In this document: positions 35,184-44,441 of the stretch, piece after piece
Numbering within the stretch: the first letter of the stretch is position 1
Layout: each line of letters starts with the position of its first letter
Origin: Pararhizobium_B sp963760965
GTDB taxonomy: Bacteria > Pseudomonadota > Alphaproteobacteria > Rhizobiales > Rhizobiaceae
Assembly (NCBI GenBank): GCA_963760965.1
Contig: CAVXEW010000002.1
Span: forward strand, 186,001-250,000
Reading direction: 5' to 3'
DNA: 64,000 nucleotides
The notes under the pieces: model-generated
Databases searched by the model: none
Told to the model about the DNA's origin: nothing
What the model saw: only the letters and a program-made list of their open reading frames with translations
Position numbers and translations under genes: made by a program

Positions 35184-35786
35184 ATGATCCTTACGGTCAC
35201 CCCCGAAAGCCGCCCAGCGCACACGGCGCTGATCGACCAGTATCTCAAGATTCGCAAGCAGGTCTTCCACGATCGTCTCGGCTGGGACGTCGTCGTCACC
35301 GACGAAAGGGAACGCGACCTCTACGATCGCCTGCCCTGCTACTATCTTCTGGCGCTTGCGCCCGATGGAACGGTGCAGGGCGGGCTGCGCCAGATGCCGA
35401 TGACCGGCCCGACGCTCACATGGCAACGGTTCTCCGACATGATCGACGACCCGGCGGCTCTCTTCGCCGACGACGTGTGGGAGACGACGCGCTTCGCGGT
35501 GCGCCCGGAGGACCGGGACAGCCGGATCACCAGCGGCGTCAACCGCCTTGCACTGGACCTGTGCAGCGCGGCGCTCCAGTTCGGGCTCAGCCGCGGCGCC
35601 CGGCGCCACGTCGCCGTATGCGAGGAGCGGATCGTCGATCTCACCAGGATCTTCGGGGTCAGATGCGAAACAATCGGTCGCAAGACGATGCCTGCGGGTG
35701 AGGACGTGATCTGCGTCGCGTGGGAGGTCAGTGACGAGTTTGTCCGACGCCTGGCAAGGATCTCAAACCACCTCCAGGCGGCATAG
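35184..35786 (+). CDS. LuxI-family acyl-homoserine-lactone synthase
   Basis: 200 residues. All signature residues fall at the canonical LuxI positions: R24, F28, W34, D45, D48, R69, E100 and R103, the last two in DVWETTRFAV. These residues bind S-adenosylmethionine and shape the active site. The enzyme makes an N-acyl-homoserine lactone quorum signal; chain length cannot be read from the sequence. The 3' end overlaps the convergent luxR-type gene by 59 bases. The gene shows no damage. Confidence 0.9.
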   Translation: MILTVTPESRPAHTALIDQYLKIRKQVFHDRLGWDVVVTDERERDLYDRLPCYYLLALAPDGTVQGGLRQMPMTGPTLTWQRFSDMIDDPAALFADDVWETTRFAVRPEDRDSRITSGVNRLALDLCSAALQFGLSRGARRHVAVCEERIVDLTRIFGVRCETIGRKTMPAGEDVICVAWEVSDEFVRRLARISNHLQAA

Positions 35787-36519
35787 GATCGCTTTCGTCC
35801 AGGAGGCCGAGAGACAGTGCGCGCGAGACGGCCTGCATCGAGTTGCCGCAATCAAGCTTCTCCAGGATGCGGCTCATCATGTCGGCGATCGACTCCGGCC
35901 CGGTGTCGAGCATGAGCGAGATTTCCCCGAAGCTGTGCCCGTTGGCGAGCGCTTCGAGGCACCTGCGTTCCCGCTCGTCCAGATCCGTCGACATTCGCAT
36001 GTTCGAGGTCAGGCCGCGCACCGAGAGGATGTCGAGATGAATCTGTCGCGCGGCGCGCTGAAGGCGTTCCTCGTTCTTGCGGAAAAAGGATGCAAATTCC
36101 GCCGGTTCAATGTCGAAGGAGAACATGACGCTTCCCGGAAGGTCCGAGGAAGGCATGATGGAGAAGGAGACGAAGCTGCGGCCGATGCCGAAGCGCCGCG
36201 CATCGGTAAGCATGTCCTTGACGCGCCGGTCCGAGCCGGTCAGGTCGTCGAGGATGATCGGCCGGGTCGTGATCTCGGCGTGATTGACGACTGGATCGAT
36301 CGAGAAATAGCTGCGCAGGCCGTAGTTGATCAGCCACTTGCCCGGATACGTCACGGAAACGAAGGTCTCAGGTCTTCCCTTGGCCCGGCGCACGAGAACA
36401 TGGCCGACATGGCGGCAGCCGACGGAATTTCGGCAGGAGTTCAGCAGACGTCCGACCTCGTTTTTCTCGCGGCTGGCAAAGATTGACAGGGGTTTGATGC
36501 CGGCAAGTACAAGGTCCAT
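35728..36519 (-). CDS. LuxR-family quorum-sensing regulator
   Basis: 263 residues. The autoinducer-binding domain has the key residues W62, Y66, D75 and P76 within YPGKWLINYGLRSYFSIDPV, matching W57, Y61, D70 and P71 of TraR. The C-terminal helix-turn-helix (LDERERRCLEALANGHSFGE onward) is present but divergent in its recognition helix (GPESIADMM). It probably senses the lactone made by the adjacent synthase. The last 20 residues extend past the usual end and are encoded in the overlap with that gene. fliF starts upstream on the same strand after 291 bases of spacer. Confidence 0.85.
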   Translation of the reverse strand: MDLVLAGIKPLSIFASREKNEVGRLLNSCRNSVGCRHVGHVLVRRAKGRPETFVSVTYPGKWLINYGLRSYFSIDPVVNHAEITTRPIILDDLTGSDRRVKDMLTDARRFGIGRSFVSFSIMPSSDLPGSVMFSFDIEPAEFASFFRKNEERLQRAARQIHLDILSVRGLTSNMRMSTDLDERERRCLEALANGHSFGEISLMLDTGPESIADMMSRILEKLDCGNSMQAVSRALSLGLLDESDPMPPGGGLRSLPGVGQTRH

Positions 36520-36810
36520 CGTTCATTCGCCCTTCCCGAGGTCGCTCAGCCCTGCACGATGGCTGGACAACATGTCGGCAGCGAACATGGGACGTTTCAT
36601 TCGGCATCCGGCTCGCCGGAAGGCCGGCCCCGCAATCTGACCTGCGAAGCCTGCATCCCGAGAGCCGAGCGCCCGCCTCCACGACAGGAATCGCCACAGC
36701 GCCTCTGGGAAGACTATGATGGACGTGAAACCGTTTCGTCAATCAGCCAAAGCCCGGAAGACCGCAGTTCCCGACCGCAAGCAGGCGCCGGACGCGCCGG
36801 CGCCGGCCGG

Positions 36811-38509
36811 TCAGGCGGCCCTTTCCGTCACCCACTTCCGCAGGATCTTGGCCGCGCGCTCCTCGTTGATCTCCACCATCCGCGCAAGGCGCTTCTCGGG
36901 CCCTTCCTTGACCCTGCGGTTGAAGTTGTTCCGGTCGTTGCCTTCCTCCATCATCAGCAGGCCTTCCTGCTGGTCGAACGCAAAGCCGCTGCCGAAGCCT
37001 TCCATCGACGCGCCGCTACCGGAGACCGCCGCGGGCGAATAGTCGGGAAGTTCGAGGCCGGATGCCCCGCCGTTCGCATCCTCGAGCCGCGCCTGCTCCT
37101 GTTGCGGGGCGGAGATCGACCGTGCGAGCGGGCGCATCCCGAACCAGACGACGAGGAAGGCGACGGTGACGAAGGCCAGGGCATTGATGATGCCGCTCAT
37201 GTGGGCGGTCAGCCCGTCGAGGATGCCGGAGCCCGCCACAGCCGATCCCGCCGGCGCCTGATCGAGGAAGTCCATGACGGTCAGGTTGACCTGGTCGCCA
37301 CGCTTCGCATCGAGCCCCGCAGCCGTGGAAACCGTCTTCTGCAACTGGGCGACGTACTTGTCGAGATCGGCCTGGCTCGGCTTTCCGCCGAGCATCCTGG
37401 CAAGGCGGGCTTTGTTGATCACCACCGCCACCGACAGCTTGTCGACGCGATATCCGTTCCGCGTCGTCTGCGTGGTCGTGCTGTTGATCTCGTAGTTGAT
37501 CTCCTGCTCCTTGCGATCGTTGGATTCCTTGCTCTTGGGCCCGCTCGCCTGCGGCGTCTGCGTGGCCTGGGGCAGGTTCGACTGCACCGTGGCCGGAGCG
37601 CTCGCCTGCGCCTTGTCCGACTGCTGGTTCTCCTTGGTAACGCGCATCGACCGCTCGACCTTGGAGTTCGGGTCGAAGACGACGGCGCGGATCTGCTGTG
37701 CGTCCGTGTTGAGGTCGGCCGTCACGCTGGTGCGGAAATTGTCGACCCCGAGCACCGGCGAAAGGGCCTTGTCGATGTTCTTCTCTATCTCCGACTCAAC
37801 CGTCTGGGTGACATCGAGGGAGCGCGTTGCGGAGCTGTTGGCCGGGTCGTCGCCGGAGGCCAGCAGTCGACCCGTCTGGTCGAGCACCGTGACGTTGTCG
37901 ACGCTGAGGCCGGGTACGGAAGCTGCGACGAGGTGGCGCACGGGAGACGCGGCATGGCGGGCGACGTCGCTGCCGGCGCGGATGACGACGGACGCTGTCG
38001 GCTTCTGTTCGCCTGTTCGGAAGTTCCCCCGCTCGGCCATGACGATGTGGACCCGCGCGTCGGATATGCCGTCGATCGATTTCGATCGTGCGGGCGATTT
38101 CGCCCTCGAGCGCACGCACACGCGTGATCTGCTGCATGAAGGAGGTGAGGCCGAGCGAGCCCACGTGGTCGAACAGTTCGTAACCGGCGGTGGAGCTGCG
38201 CGGCAGGCCGCGCTCGGCGAGAAGCATCCGGGCGCGGTTCTTCGTGTCGGTGGGCACACTGATGCTCGCGCCATCGGCGCTCATTCGGAAGGGGATATCG
38301 GCGGCCGCGAGCGTCGTGCTCATCTGCGTGGCGTCGTCGCCCTGCAGACCGACATAGAGGGTTTCGTAGGTCGGCTGCCCCAGATAAAGGGCCGCGCCGA
38401 CGATCATCGCGAGAGCCAGTGCCGCTCCGCCGATGATCGCCAGCATCCTGTACTGGCTGAGGGAGGTGACGTTCCTTGCAAGGACGCCAAGCTGGTTCAA
38501 CAGATTCAT
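36811..38509 (-). pseudogene. fliF: Flagellar M-ring protein FliF, interrupted by one frameshift
   Basis: The start MNLLNQLGVLARNVTSLSQ leads into the first membrane span and the YscJ-like domain (YETLYVGLQGDDATQMSTTL). The frame breaks at a TTT run near 38080; removing one base joins EGEIARTIE to SIDGISDARVHIVMAER, the expected FliF continuation. The second part has the C-terminal span (INALAFVTVAFLVVWFGMRP) and ends KILRKWVTERAA, the FliG-binding tail. Restored length is about 565 residues. FliF forms the MS ring of the flagellar base. Other flagellar genes are outside the window. Both halves are well conserved, so an indel error is plausible. Confidence 0.85.
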
Positions 38510-39046
38510 TCTGTGTCCGATATGTGCAATCGCCTGGTCCGGGCACCCGGTCGCGACGAACCTAGGCGGCGAAACTTGTGCGAGGGTGTCGGAGCACCGG
38601 GGAGGCGAAAAGGCGAAAGCATTGCGCAAGCTTCGCGCAAGCTCCGCGAACTATCCTCACAGCGTTGACGATGTTGTCAGCTTAGGAACGAGCAATGATT
38701 GTTCTCGGCATCGGCGCCGACCTGATCGCCGCCGCGACCTTCACGGTCTTTTCACTTCTCATCGCAGCAAACTACGGACGCCGGGGCAATTCGCTTCCGA
38801 GGTAGGGCCGCGCGAGTTCGTGCGGCTGCGCAGGGAAGACGGCGGTTCGGATACGGGAAGAGGCATTGCCGCCGGGAAGCCGGTGCGCGGGCCCCAAATT
38901 CTCCATGGGGCTCGTGATTGAAGAAGCCGGGACCCGCGCGATCCCCTCGCTTTGAAGGGATGCCGGGAGTAGACGGGATATTGCAGTGCGAGACATTGAC
39001 TTGCGTCAAGCCGCAGCCCGGACTTACGTGCATCCGTCACCGTGCG
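38510..39046. other. 537-base gap between fliF and the PQQ-type dehydrogenase gene
   Basis: It holds the leader of fliF and one short ORF (38695-38805) described separately. No terminator, tRNA or known regulatory motif was recognised. Confidence 0.4.
38695..38805 (+). CDS. Possible 36-residue membrane peptide
   Basis: ATG at 38695 with TAGGAA seven bases upstream opens a short frame whose residues 2-28 are hydrophobic (IVLGIGADLIAAATFTVFSL) and end NYGRRGNSLPR. The single-span plus basic tail looks like a real small protein. There is no recognised family and no operon partner, so it may be chance. Confidence 0.3.
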   Translation: MIVLGIGADLIAAATFTVFSLLIAANYGRRGNSLPR

Positions 39047-40381
39047 CTAGCGCGCTGCGCTTACACGCCAGATCGTGCCTGATCCGTCGTCGCTGACGAG
39101 AAGCGATCCATCCTTCGCCATGGTGACGTCGACCGGACGGCCCCACACCTTGCCGCCGTCGATCACGAAACCGGTCATGAAGTCCTGGTAGACGCCGGTC
39201 GCCCTGCCGTCCCGGAAAATCAGCCGTACGACCTTGTAGCCGGTGCGGTGGTTTCGGTTCCACGAGCCGTGCATGGCGACGAAGGCGTCTCCGTCATAGT
39301 CGCGTGGAAACATCGTGCCCGTGTAGAAGCCTATCCCGAGCGGCGCCGAATGAGCCTGGAAGAGAACGTCGGGCACCGTTGCGCGGTTCGCAAGATCATT
39401 GCGGGGCGCATCCTTCCAGCGGGGGTCGGGATGATTGCCGATGTAGTACCAGGGCCAGCCGAAGAACTGTCCCTTCTCGACATGCGCGGCATAGTCCGGC
39501 GGCAGATCGTTGCCCAGCATGTCGCGCTCGTTGACCACGCACCAAAGGGCACCCGTGCGCGGCTGTACCGCCATGCCGGAGCAGTTCCTGAGGCCGGTGG
39601 CGACGATGCGGCGGTTGCCGCCGTCCGGATCGAAGGCGAGAACATCGGCCCGCCAGCGCTCCTTTCCCCAGGTTGCGCCAGGAGGATTGCCGGCGACGAA
39701 GCCTTTCGGCGGCCGGGGGCGCATGGTGCCCCTGGCGTCGTTCGATCCGGAACCGACGGAAACATACATCGTGCGCCCGTCCTTCGAGAACACGAGGTCG
39801 CGGGTCCAGTGGTGACCGGTCGGCAGATTCGGGACCACAGTCTCCGGCCGGCCGGCCGCCTGCATGTCGCCGCTGCGATAGGGGAAGCGCAAGACGCTGC
39901 CTGTGTTGGCGACGTAGACGTATCGCGGGTCGGGCCCGGGAGGATAGAAGGCGATGCCGTAGGGCTGGTCGAGACCGCTGGCGAAAACCGAGGATTTCGC
40001 CACAGGCCCGTCCTTGCCCATGCGATAGACATGGATCTTGCCGGCACCGCTGTCGGCAACGAAAACGTCGCCGTTCGGTGCCACGGAGATGACGCGCGGC
40101 TCTTCGAGGCCGCCGGCGAAGCGAGAGACCGAAAATCCCTTCATGACTTTCGGCATCGCGCCGGAAGGTCTTTCGACGAGGCCGGGCGCGTTGCTCGCCG
40201 GACGGCTCGCCATCGGCCCCGGCATGTCCGACGGCCGGATCAGCAGCTTTCGCCCGGGGCTGTCCTGCTCCCAGCTCCCATAGGCCGACTTGCCGGTCAC
40301 GACATCTCCGGAGGCACGGGCGCCCGGGGAGGACACAAGGCAAAGCAGGCAGGCGAACAGAACTCTCGCGGCCAGTTTCAT
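39047..40381 (-). CDS. Secreted PQQ-dependent sugar dehydrogenase family protein (sorbosone dehydrogenase type)
   Basis: 444 residues with a signal peptide (LAARVLFACLLCLVSSPGAR) and a six-bladed propeller of the GSDH/L-sorbosone dehydrogenase family. LEEPRVISVAPNGDVFVADS, DLVFSKDGRTMYVSVGSGSN and FVAMHGSWNRNHRTGYKVVR are typical blade motifs. It would oxidise an aldose or sorbosone in the periplasm with PQQ; the substrate is not deducible. The ATG at 40381 follows GGAGA. The frame stays open upstream for 1.3 kb by composition alone. Confidence 0.85.
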   Translation of the reverse strand: MKLAARVLFACLLCLVSSPGARASGDVVTGKSAYGSWEQDSPGRKLLIRPSDMPGPMASRPASNAPGLVERPSGAMPKVMKGFSVSRFAGGLEEPRVISVAPNGDVFVADSGAGKIHVYRMGKDGPVAKSSVFASGLDQPYGIAFYPPGPDPRYVYVANTGSVLRFPYRSGDMQAAGRPETVVPNLPTGHHWTRDLVFSKDGRTMYVSVGSGSNDARGTMRPRPPKGFVAGNPPGATWGKERWRADVLAFDPDGGNRRIVATGLRNCSGMAVQPRTGALWCVVNERDMLGNDLPPDYAAHVEKGQFFGWPWYYIGNHPDPRWKDAPRNDLANRATVPDVLFQAHSAPLGIGFYTGTMFPRDYDGDAFVAMHGSWNRNHRTGYKVVRLIFRDGRATGVYQDFMTGFVIDGGKVWGRPVDVTMAKDGSLLVSDDGSGTIWRVSAAR

Positions 40382-40756
40382 CGTCGATCTCCATGGCGAA
40401 CCGCCTCCACGAAAGGCTAGGCCTATCGGGAGAAAGGTAAACGCTACCGCCGGGAACTGCGTTCCTGTGTTCAGGGAGCCACCCTCACCTTCATGTCGAC
40501 GGCCGCCCCCTTCGCACTCGCGCGCTGGTCGATGCTGCCGCGCGGCTCGCTGCTGGTGGCGATCCGGATCTTCGCGCTCGTCCAGATCTTGGTGCGTTTC
40601 CGCTACTTGCCGCACATCGATCCACCCGGGCAGAACAATATGGATTCCCGCCAATCTGGCGGCGCGGATGACCTTTGGCGCGACAGCCAGCGGACGGACG
40701 ATGCCGCGGGAGCCGGTCATCACTGGCAGATGCTCTTCCTGATGGATGCTGAACGG
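40382..40756. other. 375-base gap upstream of the PQQ-type dehydrogenase, left flank of the insertion sequence
   Basis: The stretch contains short open frames on both strands, but none has a domain, a ribosome site or a plausible product. It should hold the dehydrogenase promoter at its left. It may include decayed coding sequence interrupted by the insertion sequence, but nothing is recognisable. Confidence 0.4.
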
Positions 40757-40798
40757 CCCGAGACATAGGTGACGTTTTGTACCGGACACATGGGTAAC
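40757..40798 (+). repeat. Left end of the IS481 element (two motif copies)
   Basis: The outer copy is CCCGAGACATAGGTGAC (40757-40773) and the inner copy ACCGGACACATGGGTAAC (40781-40798). They align with the reversed right end over about 42 bases, so together they form the terminal inverted repeat and likely two transposase-binding sites. Confidence 0.75.
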
Positions 40799-40825
40799 AC
40801 TTTCCCTTTTTCGGGGGAGATGTTG

Positions 40826-42184
<1,359 letters not shown>

Positions 42185-42270
42185 CATCTTGCCGGACACT
42201 GTCCAGCACCCGCGGCCGACTTTTTTCGACTTCTCCGGACAAACCGCTTCCCGCGTGGAGGCAGCGCGAG

Positions 42271-42513
42271 CTAGGCGTCCGATCCGTCTCCGGGCTCGGT
42301 GTTCTCCTCTTCCTCCGTCACGGGAATCGCGTAGGAGCCGGACAGCCAGCGATTGAGGTCTACGTTTCGACAGCGTTCGGAGCAGAAAGGGTAATCGGCC
42401 CGCGACGAGGGGCGGCCGCACTCGGGACACGGCCTGGGCGGGCGCAACGGTTCGACATTGGTTGCCTTGCCGGACTGGCCTCTGGAAGTCACTTTCAATG
42501 CGTCTCCAGCCAT
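42271..42513 (-). CDS. yacG: DNA gyrase inhibitor YacG
   Basis: About 80 residues. The zinc finger is CPECGRPSSRADYPFCSERCR, followed by the family hallmark VDLNRWLSGSYAIPV and an acidic tail. YacG binds GyrB and blocks DNA binding. Two starts are possible: ATG 42513, inside the end of maf, or GTG 42492, just after the maf stop. The second gives a length closer to other YacG proteins. It is last in the hisD-to-yacG gene run. Confidence 0.88.
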   Translation of the reverse strand: MAGDALKVTSRGQSGKATNVEPLRPPRPCPECGRPSSRADYPFCSERCRNVDLNRWLSGSYAIPVTEEEENTEPGDGSDA

Positions 42514-43118
42514 TTGTAATGGACGTCGTAACCCTCCCCTGTCAGGAGAGCGACGGTTTCGTAGAGCGGAAGGCCGACGACATTCGTGTAGGAGCCGACC
42601 ATCTTCGCGACGAAGCTCGCCGCAAGGCCCTGGACCGCGTAGCCTCCGGCCTTGCCTCGCCACTGGCCTGAAGCCAGGTAGCTTTCGATCTCAACCCGCG
42701 ACAGGCGCTTGAAGCGCATACGGGTCTCGACGACCTTGTGCCGCACCGCGCCCTTCGGCGTCGCCAGGCAGATGCCGGTGAACACGCGATGGCTGCGACC
42801 GGAGAGCAGATAGAGCGCGTTGGAGGCCTCGTCGAGACGGTCGGGCTTCGGAACAATCCGCCGGCCCACGGCGACCACGGTGTCCGCGGCGAGAATGAAA
42901 TGCCGGTCCCAGGCGGGATCGCCCCGGACCGCCTTGCGGGCCGCCTCGGCCTTCTCGGTCGCCAGCCGTCGGGCCAGCGAGCGCGGATGCTCGTTCTTCT
43001 TCGGCGTCTCGTCGAGGTCCATCGGCATCAGCCGGTCCGGCTCGATGCCTGCCTGGCCGAGGAGTTCGAGCCTGCGCGGCGAACCGGATGCGAGAATGAG
43101 TTTCTTGGACAGGGCCAT
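42495..43118 (-). CDS. maf: Maf-family nucleoside triphosphate pyrophosphatase
   Basis: 207 residues. The nucleotide site LILASGSPRRLELL and the later LAADTVVAVG and GKAGGYAVQGLAASFV motifs define the family. Maf proteins hydrolyse dTTP/UTP or modified nucleotides and can delay septum formation. It is 42 bases after infA and overlaps or abuts yacG, an order common in rhizobia. Confidence 0.93.
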   Translation of the reverse strand: MALSKKLILASGSPRRLELLGQAGIEPDRLMPMDLDETPKKNEHPRSLARRLATEKAEAARKAVRGDPAWDRHFILAADTVVAVGRRIVPKPDRLDEASNALYLLSGRSHRVFTGICLATPKGAVRHKVVETRMRFKRLSRVEIESYLASGQWRGKAGGYAVQGLAASFVAKMVGSYTNVVGLPLYETVALLTGEGYDVHYKWLETH

Positions 43119-43160
43119 GGCGTCGGATCGCGCGCTCGGGAAAGGAGAAGGCGGAGAGCG

Positions 43161-43379
43161 CTACTTGAAGCGATAGGTAATGCGGCCCTTGGTCAGGTCG
43201 TATGGCGTCATCTCGACCAGCACCTTGTCGCCGGCAAGCACGCGGATGCGGTTCTTGCGCATGCGGCCCGCCGTATGCGCGATGATCTCGTGGTCGTTTT
43301 CCAGCTTCACGCGAAAGGTCGCGTTCGGCAGCAGCTCGGTAACGACACCGGGAAATTCAAGGACTTCTTCTTTGGCCAT
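43161..43379 (-). CDS. infA: Translation initiation factor IF-1
   Basis: 72 residues, the standard IF-1 length, with the S1-like OB fold (EVLEFPGVVTELLPNATFRV, then NRIRVLAGDKVLVEMTPYDL) and the tail GRITYRFK. It occupies the ribosomal A site during initiation. It sits between the phosphatase gene and maf in the conserved cluster. Confidence 0.97.
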   Translation of the reverse strand: MAKEEVLEFPGVVTELLPNATFRVKLENDHEIIAHTAGRMRKNRIRVLAGDKVLVEMTPYDLTKGRITYRFK

Positions 43380-43499
43380 TCAGTTCTTCGTCTTTCTTCT
43401 GGATGATTGCCGGCAAGCGCCCGGCGAAATTTGCCGGAACCTACACAATCGTCGACCCTTTGTGAACCGAATTGATCGACGCACGCGCCGGCGCCGCCT

Positions 43500-43955
43500 T
43501 CAACCGAAGCGCGCTTCGATCAGAGCCTCCAGATGGTCGCGAACCTGCCGGTAGGCAGCCAGTATCTGCTCGCGCGTGCCCGTGACCGCGCTCGGGTCCT
43601 GCGTCGGCCAGTACACGACGTCGACGGCGTTCGCCCGGTTCATGTCGAGCGCGGTGTGATGGGCTTCCGGCGCCAGGGTGACGATCAGGTCGAAATAGTC
43701 GTCCTCGAGCTGTTCGAGCGTCTGCGGCTGGCGCCGATCGAGCGTCAGCCCGATCTCGGCGAGGACCGCGTCGACAAAGGGATCGCGCTCGCCGGCCCGA
43801 ACGCCGGCAGAGGCGATATAGGTGCCGCGCGGCAGGATGCGGCGGGCAAGCACCTCGGCCATCGGGGAGCGGATCGCGTTCATGCCGCAGACGAAGAGCA
43901 CGGACCCGGGCAGAGCGGGCTTGCCTGGGCGCAGGCTGCCGGCCGCCGTCATCAT
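43500..43955 (-). CDS. Low-molecular-weight protein tyrosine phosphatase / arsenate reductase family protein
   Basis: About 151 residues. The P-loop FVCGMNAIRSPMAE fits CX5R, the catalytic signature of this fold, and LAPEAHHTALDMN and YWPTQDPSAV carry the later acid loop. Substrate could be phosphotyrosine or arsenate. Its start overlaps the stop of the UPF0262 gene (ATGA), with a second ATG one codon later. This coupling is conserved in rhizobial clusters. Confidence 0.88.
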   Translation of the reverse strand: MMTAAGSLRPGKPALPGSVLFVCGMNAIRSPMAEVLARRILPRGTYIASAGVRAGERDPFVDAVLAEIGLTLDRRQPQTLEQLEDDYFDLIVTLAPEAHHTALDMNRANAVDVVYWPTQDPSAVTGTREQILAAYRQVRDHLEALIEARFG

Positions 43956-44431
43956 CAGCCGCGCCAGTGCAGGACACAGATCAGCGTGAACAGCCGCCGG
44001 GCCGTGTCGAAGTCCATCTCGATCTTGCCCCGGAGACGGTCCACGAGGGTCTGCGATCCCTCGTTGTGCACGCCGCGACGCCCCATGTCGATCGCCTCGA
44101 TCTGGCTCGGCGTCGACGAGCGGATCGCCTCGTAGTAGCTCTCGCAGATCATGAAATAGTCCTTCACGATGCGGCGGAACGGCGTCAGGGAGAGAATATG
44201 GGTGGCGACCGGGCTCCCCTCTTCCGTCGCGATCTCGAAGACGAGCTTCGAATCGACGAGGGAAAGCCGGAGCCGGTACGGGCCGCCCTCGTGGCCGACC
44301 GGCCGGAAGCTGTTCTCCTCGATCAGGTCGAAGATTGCGACCGCCCGCTCATGCTCGACATCGGGCGTGGAGCGCCCGATGCTCTCGTCGAGCACGACGT
44401 CGATCAGGCGAAATGGGTCGGCCCGCGCCAT
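43955..44431 (-). CDS. UPF0262 family protein
   Basis: 158 residues, full length for UPF0262, with DEESIGRSTPDVEHERAVAI-like spacing (here LDESIGRSTPDVEHER), a central PFRRIVKDYFMICESYY and the tail FTLICVLHW. The function is unknown, but its place between hisD and the phosphatase gene is conserved across rhizobia. It starts 10 bases after hisD and its stop overlaps the next start. Confidence 0.92.
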   Translation of the reverse strand: MARADPFRLIDVVLDESIGRSTPDVEHERAVAIFDLIEENSFRPVGHEGGPYRLRLSLVDSKLVFEIATEEGSPVATHILSLTPFRRIVKDYFMICESYYEAIRSSTPSQIEAIDMGRRGVHNEGSQTLVDRLRGKIEMDFDTARRLFTLICVLHWRG

Positions 44432-44441
44432 GCCGCCCGTC

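Noticed and set aside
32593..36519. Genomic island or prophage carrying the quorum-sensing genes
   Set aside because: No integrase, attachment repeats or strong composition change is visible around the block; only a modest AT-rich gap near 34.3 kb is seen.
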